From Smithella sp. UBA2180 (GTDB taxonomy: Bacteria; Desulfobacterota; Syntrophia; Syntrophales; Smithellaceae), in contig DCVU01000086.1 of NCBI GenBank assembly GCA_002327415.1, positions 1 through 7,087 on the forward strand: a stretch of 7,087 nucleotides of DNA, given 5' to 3'. This document shows, piece by piece, positions 1-6,588 of this stretch (position 1 is the first letter of the stretch; every line of letters begins with the position of its first letter). The translations under genes were made by a program, and so were the position numbers. The notes under the pieces are model-generated. The model had not been told where the DNA came from, did not search any database, and saw only the letters and a program-made list of their open reading frames with translations.

Positions 1-1527
1 GGTAAAACGGAAGTGGCAATTCGTTCGGCTTTTCGCGCTGTCATGGACGGCAAGCAGGTTGCCGTTTTAGTGCCTACGACCATTCTGGCAGAACAGCATT
101 ATCAGACTTTTTCCCGCCGTTTCAACGATTTTCCCGTTCGTGTGGAGGTATTGAATCGTTTTAAAAGTACCGCTGAACAAAAAAAGATTATACAAGAGTT
201 AAAAAGTCAGAAGGTGGATATTATTGTAGGGACACATCGCCTGCTGCAAAAGGACGTTGAGTTTAAAGATTTGGGATTGGTGATAATCGATGAGGAACAA
301 CGCTTTGGCGTGTCTCATAAGGAAAAATTAAAGAAGATGCGCACACTGGTCGATGTGCTGACGCTCTCGGCGACGCCGATTCCGCGCACGCTTCATTTAT
401 CACTGATCGGCATCAGGGATTTGTCCATTATCAACACGCCGCCGGAAGATCGTGTGTCCATAAAAACATATGTTCTGGAATTCGATGAGGATGCTATCAA
501 GACTGCGATAGAGAAAGAATTGTCGCGGCAGGGGCAGGTATTTTTTGTCCATGACCGGGTGCGCTCAATTTATTCTATCGCTCGTCTTATTCAAAGTCTG
601 GTGCCGCAGGCGAGAGTCGGGGTTGTCCATGGCCAGATGAAACCTGCGGAAATTGAAAAGGCAATGGCTCAATTTGTACGACAGGAATGTGATGTTCTTG
701 TTTGCACCACAATTATCGGGTCCGGTCTGGATATTCCCACGGCCAACACTATAATTATCAATCGCGCCGAAAAATTCGGATTGGCGCAGCTCTATCAGAT
801 TCGCGGCAGAGTAGGACGGTCCAATCAGGAAGCATTTGCTTATCTTTTGTTGCCTCGCGGAGCAATGCTTTCCCGTGAAGCGATGAAAAGACTGCAGGTA
901 ATCAAGGAATTTTCCGAACCGGGATCAGGATTTAGGATAGCTTATAATGATCTGGAAATCCGCGGCGGAGGAAATCTGCTGGGCATTTCCCAGTCCGGGC
1001 ATATTTCCGCAGTAGGTTATGAACTTTACACGGAGATGATGGAAAAGACAGTTCGGGAAATCAAGGGAGAAAAAATTGCCGAAGAAGAATCGTTGCCTGA
1101 AATTCAGCTGGGAATTTCCGCGTTTATTCCCGAAGATTATGTGCAGGATGTCCATCAGAGGCTGGTTTTATATAAAAGGATATCTCTGGCCGGAAACGAA
1201 GAAGACATTAATCAGATCAGGAGCGAGTTGCAGGATTGTTATGGGAAGCCGCCGCAATCAGTGGATAATTTGTTTCAGGTAATTGGCATCAGAAATTATC
1301 TTAAACCGCTGAAGGGGAAGAAAATGGGCTATGACGGCAAATATCTGTATATTTTCTTCCGGGATACTTCTCCGGTTGATCCAGCAAAAATTATCGCTTT
1401 GTATCGTAAGAAAATTAAAGACTTACGTTTTACGCCGGATTATAAATTGTATGTGCCCTTCCCAGACCTTATCGAAGATCAGATATTAGAACAGGCCGAT
1501 TTATTGTTAAAGATGCTTGCCGAATAG
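1..1527 (+). CDS. mfd: Transcription-repair coupling factor Mfd, C-terminal part (5' end outside the window)
   Basis: ATP-driven double-stranded DNA translocase that pushes stalled RNA polymerase off DNA and recruits UvrA to the lesion. The frame is open from base 1, whose first codons read GKTEVA, the end of Walker A, so the gene starts upstream; 508 codons remain, close to what follows Walker A in the ~1150-residue family. Visible in order (window codons): motif II DEEQRFG at 97-103, motif III LSATPIPRT at 122-130, motif V TTIIGSGLDIP around 236-246, motif VI QIRGRVGRS at 266-274, then the RecG/Mfd translocation motif region (GSGFRIAYNDLEIRGGGN, about 309-326). A C-terminal TRCF domain follows, beginning near EIQLGISAFIPEDYV. 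The RNA-polymerase-interaction and UvrB-like domains that separate Mfd from RecG lie outside the window, but the TRCF domain settles the identity. Motif V normally has Glu where this copy has Gly (codon 240). First gene of the likely mfd-chaperone-uvrA operon. Confidence 0.97.
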   Translation, partial: GKTEVAIRSAFRAVMDGKQVAVLVPTTILAEQHYQTFSRRFNDFPVRVEVLNRFKSTAEQKKIIQELKSQKVDIIVGTHRLLQKDVEFKDLGLVIIDEEQRFGVSHKEKLKKMRTLVDVLTLSATPIPRTLHLSLIGIRDLSIINTPPEDRVSIKTYVLEFDEDAIKTAIEKELSRQGQVFFVHDRVRSIYSIARLIQSLVPQARVGVVHGQMKPAEIEKAMAQFVRQECDVLVCTTIIGSGLDIPTANTIIINRAEKFGLAQLYQIRGRVGRSNQEAFAYLLLPRGAMLSREAMKRLQVIKEFSEPGSGFRIAYNDLEIRGGGNLLGISQSGHISAVGYELYTEMMEKTVREIKGEKIAEEESLPEIQLGISAFIPEDYVQDVHQRLVLYKRISLAGNEEDINQIRSELQDCYGKPPQSVDNLFQVIGIRNYLKPLKGKKMGYDGKYLYIFFRDTSPVDPAKIIALYRKKIKDLRFTPDYKLYVPFPDLIEDQILEQADLLLKMLAE

Positions 1528-1553
1528 CCTTAATCAAGATATAAAGAAAAATT

Positions 1554-2552
1554 ATGGTTAGCGCAAAACCGTATCCTGATGTTTCTTCTTCCGTTAATAA
1601 ATTCAAAGTGACGTTATCGCTTTGTTGTGTCGTCTTTTGTTTGATGCTATTGGGTGCTACTATTGCATGCGACAAGATTAATACCTTTTTTAAACCTTAT
1701 GTTGCCACGGTTAACGGTTCCAAAATATATCTGGAAGATTATAAGTCGCAACTGGACCGGGAAATGCGCATTGTGCCCGGAGCTTTCTTAACTCAGCCCG
1801 ATTACAGGAAACGGTTTGAAGAAGAAGTTCTGGATGCTATGATTACGGAAAAAATAATGTCTCTGCGCGCACAGGAGCTTAATATATCCATAAGCGATGC
1901 CGAACTGGAGAAAAAAATTAAAGAATTTAAACAAGATTATGGGAAAGATTTTTCTAATTTGCTGGCGCAGGGAAATGTAAAATATGAACAATGGAAAGAA
2001 GACTTTAAAAAAGATATGCTTTTGCAGAACCTTGTTGCAATAGATGTCAATGCAAGAGTTCAAATAACAGATGATGAAGCCGAAAAATATTTCAATGAAC
2101 ACCGCAACAATTACAAAACGGAATCTCGTGTGAGAGTTGCACAGATAGTCGTTCGAGAGCTAGCTTTGGCTAAAAAGGTGTCAGCAAGATTAAAAGCCGG
2201 TGAAGATTTTGCTTCTGTTGCCGCTCGCGTATCTGTCGGTCCGGAAGCATACCGCGGCGGAGATTTGGGATTTATCACCAGACAAATCATGCCGGAACCT
2301 TTGGATAAAACTATTTTCAGCCTGCCGGTCAATAAAATAAGTCCGATTGTGCAAAGTTCTTATGGATTTCATATTTTTAAAGTTCTGGAAGTTCAATCGG
2401 CAAAAACCGGAAATTACAAGGATATCAAGGAGGAAGTTATCTCCGATATTCGGTCGCAAAAAGAAGATGCAGCTTTTATCAACTGGCTTGAAGCATTAAA
2501 GATGAAAGCGGTTATCAAAAAAGAAAAGGATATACCGGGAAAAAATAAGTAA
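1554..2552 (+). CDS. SurA-like/PpiC-type parvulin-domain periplasmic lipoprotein
   Basis: Predicted envelope-anchored folding factor of the SurA/PrsA/PpiD group, 332 residues. Residues 1-18 are a polar, Lys-containing n-region, 19-35 are hydrophobic, and the segment ends in ATIAC with Cys39. This fits a relaxed lipobox (Thr rather than Leu at -3), so a lipoprotein is likely but not certain. Asp40 is at +2. Residues about 45-165 form the SurA-type N-terminal helical region, starting with VATVNGSKIYLEDY. A single parvulin domain follows at about 191-281, with GGDLGF at 235-240 and GFHI at 271-274. The usual first active-site His is Gln197 and the usual Cys/Asp is Gly229, so isomerase activity may be weak or absent. 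A charged C-terminal helix (about 288-332) resembles that of the next gene. The ATG at 1554 has no clear Shine-Dalgarno; GTG at 1608 is an alternative but would remove the basic n-region. It sits 26 bases after mfd and 27 before surA. A specific name such as ppiD or prsA is not justified. Confidence 0.9.
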   Translation: MVSAKPYPDVSSSVNKFKVTLSLCCVVFCLMLLGATIACDKINTFFKPYVATVNGSKIYLEDYKSQLDREMRIVPGAFLTQPDYRKRFEEEVLDAMITEKIMSLRAQELNISISDAELEKKIKEFKQDYGKDFSNLLAQGNVKYEQWKEDFKKDMLLQNLVAIDVNARVQITDDEAEKYFNEHRNNYKTESRVRVAQIVVRELALAKKVSARLKAGEDFASVAARVSVGPEAYRGGDLGFITRQIMPEPLDKTIFSLPVNKISPIVQSSYGFHIFKVLEVQSAKTGNYKDIKEEVISDIRSQKEDAAFINWLEALKMKAVIKKEKDIPGKNK

Positions 2553-2567
2553 GTAAAATTAAGAAAT

Positions 2568-2572
2568 GGAGG
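2568..2572 (+). promoter_or_regulatory. Strong Shine-Dalgarno for the GTG start of surA
   Basis: GGAGG lies seven bases before the GTG at 2580. It fixes that non-ATG start and is the clearest ribosome binding site in the window; neighbouring genes have weak ones. Confidence 0.85.
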
Positions 2573-2579
2573 AAACACT

Positions 2580-3554
2580 GTGAAGTTTTATAAAAAGATA
2601 TTTTTGATTCTATGGAGTTTAATACTTTTGTGCGCACCGGCTGGTGCCGAGGTTGTAGATAGAATTATTGCCGTAGTAAATGATGAGATAATAACGCTTT
2701 ACGAATTTAATGCCGCGTTTGAGCCTTATCTAAAAAACATCGAAAATACTTATAAAGGCAATGATAAAGAGTCGGTCATCAAACAGACAAGAGGTGTTTT
2801 CTTGCAGCGACTCATTGATAATATGCTGATTGAACAAGAAGGGAAAAAATCCGGTACGGGCATTATCATCAAGGATGAAGAAGTTATGGACGTGCTCCGG
2901 GATATAATGGCTAAACAAAAATTAAGCATGCAGGATTTTTTAAAAAATCTTGCGAAAGAAGGAAATTCGCTTGACTCTGTTAAAAAAGAAATAAGGATGC
3001 AGATGATGCGCGCTCGTCTGCTACGGCGGGAAATCAAATCCAAGGTAATGGTCAGTGATGAGGAAATAGGCGAGTATTACAATAAAAACCGCCAGGATTA
3101 TGAAGGTAAAGAAACTGTCAGAATTAAACAGCTTTTATTATTGATCCCTTCCAATGCTGATAAGGTTACAACAGCGAAAGTGAGAAACGGGGCTGTGCAA
3201 TTGCATAAACGTATTATGGATGGGGAATCTTTTGATTTATTAATTGTAAAATATTCTCAGGGACCGGCCGCGGCCCAGGGCGGTGATGTCGGTTTTGTCG
3301 GAAGAGGTACGATTATTCCGGAAGTAGAGAAGGTGGCGTTTATACTTCCCGTAGGGCAAATAAGTGAAGTAATCGAATCCAGCGTAGGATTTCATATAAT
3401 TCAGGTGGTGGATAAAAAAGGAGCCGGTTTGAAACCAATCGCTGCTGTGCGGGAGGAAATAAAAACAAAACTTGAAGACGAGAAATTAGATAAAAAATTT
3501 GAGGAATGGATTGCTTCTATCCGGGCAAAATCACACATTGAAATAAAATTGTAA
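2580..3554 (+). CDS. surA: SurA-type periplasmic chaperone with one parvulin domain
   Basis: Periplasmic chaperone expected to escort unfolded outer-membrane proteins to the BAM complex. 324 residues. It starts at GTG, supported by a GGAGG seven bases upstream. Residues 1-23 are a classical signal peptide (basic KFYKK, hydrophobic core, AGA before Glu24), giving a soluble mature protein that begins EVVDRIIAVVNDEIIT, very like the mature start of E. coli SurA. The SurA N-terminal domain spans about 24-160. One parvulin domain spans about 178-278, with GGDVGF at 234-239 and GFHI at 270-273, followed by a C-terminal helix that packs with the N-domain in SurA. E. coli SurA is 428 residues with two parvulin domains; this shorter form lacks one. 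The usual first active-site His is Gln184 and the Cys/Asp position is Gly228, so chaperone rather than isomerase activity is likely. Same architecture as the preceding gene, apparently a paralogue. It could also be annotated simply as a PpiC-type peptidylprolyl isomerase. Confidence 0.87.
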   Translation: MKFYKKIFLILWSLILLCAPAGAEVVDRIIAVVNDEIITLYEFNAAFEPYLKNIENTYKGNDKESVIKQTRGVFLQRLIDNMLIEQEGKKSGTGIIIKDEEVMDVLRDIMAKQKLSMQDFLKNLAKEGNSLDSVKKEIRMQMMRARLLRREIKSKVMVSDEEIGEYYNKNRQDYEGKETVRIKQLLLLIPSNADKVTTAKVRNGAVQLHKRIMDGESFDLLIVKYSQGPAAAQGGDVGFVGRGTIIPEVEKVAFILPVGQISEVIESSVGFHIIQVVDKKGAGLKPIAAVREEIKTKLEDEKLDKKFEEWIASIRAKSHIEIKL

Positions 3555-3574
3555 AAGAATGACAAAATAATAAT

Positions 3575-6388
3575 ATGGATGCAATAAGAATCAAGGGTGC
3601 GTCACAGCATAATTTAAAAAATATAAGCTTGGATATCCCTCGTGATAAGTTTGTCATTATTACCGGCGTGAGCGGTTCCGGCAAATCATCACTTGCTTTC
3701 GACACAATCTATGCTGAAGGTCAGAGGCGATATGTGGAATCGCTTTCCACTTACGCGCGTCAGTTTATCGGGCAAATGGATAAGCCGGATGTAGAATCCA
3801 TTGAAGGCTTATCGCCCGCTATAGCCATTGAGCAACGCACGGCCAGCCATAATCCGCGTTCGACGGTAGGTACAGTCACCGAAATTTACGACTACTTACG
3901 TTTGCTTTACGCCGGCATCGGTGTTTGTCATTGTTATCGATGCGGACGAGAGATTAAATCGCAGACAATAGACAGTATCCTGGAAAGTGTTCTTTTGCTT
4001 CCGGCGAATACGTCCTTCAGCATTCTGGCGCCCCTTGTAAGGGGGAAAAAAGGTGAATTTCAGAAAGAATTAAAGAAACTCCAGAAGGAAGGCTTCGCGC
4101 GCGTCCGGATTGATGGAGAAGTCAGAGATCTGGCGGAAGAAATTATTCTGCAAAAAAATAAGCGCCACGATATTGATCTTGTTGTTGACCGTTTGGTATT
4201 GAAAGAAGGTGTGAGAAAAAGATTGCGTGATTCTCTCGAGATCGCGTCCAGCCGCGCGGAAGGGCTCGTACGCGTAGTTTCGGTCAATGGCCAGGAAATG
4301 CTGTTCAGCGAAAAATATGCCTGTCCCGATTGCGGAATAAATCTCCCTGCACTAACCCCCCGCATGTTTTCCTTCAATAGTCCTTATGGCGCCTGTCCTG
4401 ATTGCAACGGTCTGGGCACCTGCATGCATTTTACGGAATATCTGGTTGTGCCGGATGCCGGATTATCTCTAAGGGAAGGGGCAATCGTACCCTGGGCGGG
4501 CCGGAATTCTCTTTATTACCATAATGTTTTAGATGCATTGAGTACTCATTACGGCTATGATATTAATACACCTTTTAATAAATTGCCGGAAAAAATTCAA
4601 AAAGTTCTTCTTTACGGATCGGGCAAGGACAATATTAAATTTCATCATGATCGTCCGGATAAAAGATACTTTACTCACAAGCCTTTTGAAGGAGTGATCA
4701 AACAATTGGAGCGCCGTTGGAAAGAAACTGTTTCGGTAGCCGTGCGCAATGATTTGATTCGTTACATTAATTCGAGTGCCTGCGATACTTGTCATGGCGC
4801 GCGTTTAAAAGAAGAAGTCCTTGCTGTGACAGTTAATGGAAAAAATATTTATGAAATCTGCCGGATGTCCATCCGTGACTGTTTTAATTTTTTCGAACAA
4901 CTGATCCTTTCGCCGCAGGAAAAAAATATTACCGAAAGAATTATCAAGGAGATTAAAAATCGCCTGCAATTTTTGCTCAATGTCGGCATGGATTATTTAA
5001 GCCTGGAGAGAGCAACCTTGTCTTTATCTGGAGGCGAAAGTCAACGCATCCGGCTGGCCACACAAATCGGTTCCGGATTGATGGGCGTTTTGTACGTGCT
5101 GGATGAACCGACTGTCGGACTGCACCAGAAAGATAATTTGCGCCTGATTGATACTTTAAAAAAACTGCGCGATATGGGCAATACCGTGCTGGTTGTGGAA
5201 CATGATACCGATATGATCCTGGCCTGCGATCATATTGTGGATATGGGCCCGGGTGCCGGAACACAGGGAGGTGAAATAGTTTTTGAAGGAACTCCCGGGG
5301 AAATTCTGCAAAGCGATGATTCGCTTACCGGCAGATATTTGTCGGGGAAAGAATCTATAGCTCTGCCTTCAAAAAGACGTTCACTTACCGGCAGATATAT
5401 TATTTTAGAGGGAGCCAGCGAGAACAACCTCAAAAATATTGATATTAAAATACCGGTAGGATTATTCACGGCGGTAACCGGCGTATCAGGTTCCGGCAAA
5501 AGCACAATGATTATTGAGACTCTTTATAAAGTAATGGCGCGCCGCTTAAACCAGCATCACGGGTCAATGGGAAAAATAAAAAAGGTTGTGGATTTGGGAG
5601 ATATTGAACGGGTTATCATGATTAATCAGCAACCCATCGGCCGTACGCCACGATCTAATCCGATAACTTATACCGGAATCTTTTCTTTTATTCGCGATCT
5701 GTTTGCCAATCTTCCCGAAGCGCGGGTTCGCGGCTATAAACCCGGTCGGTTCAGCTTTAACGTGAAAGGCGGACGCTGTGAAGCTTGCGAAGGCAATGGT
5801 TTGATTAAGATTGAAATGCATTTTCTGCCGGATGTTTATGTAACTTGCGATGTTTGCCGCGGCAAACGATTTAATTCCGATACGCTCGATATAAAATATA
5901 AGGATAAGAATATTGCCGATATTTTAGATATGACGGTCAATCAGGCGCTGCTGTTTTTTTCCCATATTCCATCGATTAAATCGCATCTGCAAATGCTCTA
6001 CGAGGTTGGTCTAGGTTATGTTCATCTGGGACAGTCGGCAACCACTCTTTCCGGCGGAGAAGCGCAGAGAATAAAACTGGCGCGGGAATTGGGCAAGAAA
6101 GTCAACAGCAATACTCTTTATATTCTGGATGAACCTACCATTGGATTGCATTTTGCGGATATTCAAAAATTGCTGGATGTTTTAATCCGCCTTGTGGATA
6201 TGGGCAATACAATGGTTGTCATCGAACATAATCTTGATGTAATCAAATGTGCGGATTACGTTATCGATCTTGGGCCGGAAGGAGGTTCCGGCGGCGGTAA
6301 AATTATCGCCTCGGGTACAGTCGAAAAAGTGGCACGGGAAGAAAAATCAACAACAGGTCAATTTTTGAAAAAAATTATTTCTGCCTGA
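3575..6388 (+). CDS. uvrA: UvrABC excinuclease subunit A (UvrA), complete
   Basis: Damage-recognition ATPase of nucleotide excision repair. The UvrA dimer finds distorted DNA, alone or recruited by Mfd, and loads UvrB. 937 residues, matching the ~940 of E. coli UvrA and alignable end to end. First ATPase: Walker A GVSGSGKSS at 31-39, signature LSGGESQRIRLA at 484-495, Walker B VLYVLDEPT at 505-513. The UvrB-binding region is about 131-245 and the insertion domain about 287-400. Second ATPase: Walker A GVSGSGKST at 636-644, signature LSGGEAQRIKLA at 825-836, Walker B LYILDEPT at 848-855. Zinc modules: Cys250/253/274/277, and Cys735/738/758/761, the latter being the DNA-binding finger. Cys120/123 and Cys403/406 probably form the third. 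The Q-loop of the second ATPase reads NQQPIGRTPRSNP where E. coli has DQSPIGR. The ATG at 3575 gives the canonical N-terminus but has no recognisable Shine-Dalgarno; it is 20 bases after surA, consistent with cotranscription. No SOS (LexA) box is visible in that gap. Confidence 0.99.
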   Translation: MDAIRIKGASQHNLKNISLDIPRDKFVIITGVSGSGKSSLAFDTIYAEGQRRYVESLSTYARQFIGQMDKPDVESIEGLSPAIAIEQRTASHNPRSTVGTVTEIYDYLRLLYAGIGVCHCYRCGREIKSQTIDSILESVLLLPANTSFSILAPLVRGKKGEFQKELKKLQKEGFARVRIDGEVRDLAEEIILQKNKRHDIDLVVDRLVLKEGVRKRLRDSLEIASSRAEGLVRVVSVNGQEMLFSEKYACPDCGINLPALTPRMFSFNSPYGACPDCNGLGTCMHFTEYLVVPDAGLSLREGAIVPWAGRNSLYYHNVLDALSTHYGYDINTPFNKLPEKIQKVLLYGSGKDNIKFHHDRPDKRYFTHKPFEGVIKQLERRWKETVSVAVRNDLIRYINSSACDTCHGARLKEEVLAVTVNGKNIYEICRMSIRDCFNFFEQLILSPQEKNITERIIKEIKNRLQFLLNVGMDYLSLERATLSLSGGESQRIRLATQIGSGLMGVLYVLDEPTVGLHQKDNLRLIDTLKKLRDMGNTVLVVEHDTDMILACDHIVDMGPGAGTQGGEIVFEGTPGEILQSDDSLTGRYLSGKESIALPSKRRSLTGRYIILEGASENNLKNIDIKIPVGLFTAVTGVSGSGKSTMIIETLYKVMARRLNQHHGSMGKIKKVVDLGDIERVIMINQQPIGRTPRSNPITYTGIFSFIRDLFANLPEARVRGYKPGRFSFNVKGGRCEACEGNGLIKIEMHFLPDVYVTCDVCRGKRFNSDTLDIKYKDKNIADILDMTVNQALLFFSHIPSIKSHLQMLYEVGLGYVHLGQSATTLSGGEAQRIKLARELGKKVNSNTLYILDEPTIGLHFADIQKLLDVLIRLVDMGNTMVVIEHNLDVIKCADYVIDLGPEGGSGGGKIIASGTVEKVAREEKSTTGQFLKKIISA

Positions 6389-6528
6389 GAGCATCTTCTA
6401 TTAATTTTTATCATGTTATATCTATAAGCGAATATTGTTCAAACTATAAATGCCTTTTCGTTCACGCTGCAATTGCTTAAAAAGTGAAGATTGCTTTTCA
6501 TAATTATTCTCCCATACCGAATAATGTC

Positions 6529-6558
6529 TTGACATAATCATCAGAATGATTTTATACT
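6529..6558 (+). promoter_or_regulatory. Predicted sigma-70-type promoter for the response regulator
   Basis: TTGACA at 6529-6534 is a perfect -35. TATACT at 6553-6558 matches five of six bases of the -10 consensus. The spacer is 18 bases. Transcription would start near 6565, giving a short leader with AGAGAGGA at 6598-6605. This supports the response regulator being a separate unit from the upstream operon. Found by eye only. Confidence 0.6.
6536..6551. promoter_or_regulatory. Palindrome between -35 and -10, possible operator
   Basis: AATCAT, then four bases (CAGA), then ATGATT: a perfect 6-bp inverted repeat filling almost the whole promoter spacer. A dimeric DNA-binding protein here would block RNA polymerase, so it would suit a repressor site. 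In AT-rich non-coding DNA a short palindrome can also arise by chance, and no factor can be named. Confidence 0.3.
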
Positions 6559-6588
6559 TTCACCAATAACTCTATAGTAATTAGCAAA

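Larger units (their letters stand above)
6389..6588 (+). other. Non-coding gap between uvrA and the response regulator
   Basis: About 200 AT-rich bases. No convincing rho-independent terminator follows uvrA. The best hairpin, 6480-6498, has an 8-bp stem with two G-U pairs and a three-base loop and is not followed by a separate T-run. The only open frame of note (6450-6503) is 17 codons with no ribosome binding site. The distal part carries the promoter and palindrome listed separately. Confidence 0.7.

Noticed and set aside
1517..1545. Possible promoter TTGCCG-17-TATAAA before the lipoprotein gene
   Set aside because: The -35 matches only four of six bases, it overlaps the end of mfd, and it would start transcription about two bases before the ATG. 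Internal operon transcription cannot be excluded but is not supported.
3266..3275. GGCCGCGGCC palindrome in surA
   Set aside because: Ten bases only, and it encodes the Pro-Ala-Ala stretch before the conserved GGDVG. No regulatory context.
4031..4044. GC-rich palindrome CCCCTTGTAAGGGG followed by an A-rich run, resembling a REP-type or terminator-like hairpin
   Set aside because: It lies inside uvrA and encodes the conserved LAPLVRGKKG stretch of the family, with no gap or insertion relative to E. coli UvrA. The coding constraint explains it, and no second copy is visible here.
4060..4377. Longest open frame on the minus strand within uvrA (105 codons), and similar minus-strand frames elsewhere
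   Set aside because: All lie opposite clearly conserved genes, lack recognisable domains, and reflect the codon pattern of the true strand.
6480..6498. Possible terminator hairpin after uvrA
   Set aside because: The stem is AT-rich with two G-U pairs and a three-base loop, and there is no T-run beyond the stem. Too weak to call, and about 90 bases past the stop codon.
6450..6503. 17-codon frame with three Cys codons between uvrA and the response regulator
   Set aside because: No ribosome binding site, very short, and it ends upstream of the predicted promoter. Expected by chance.
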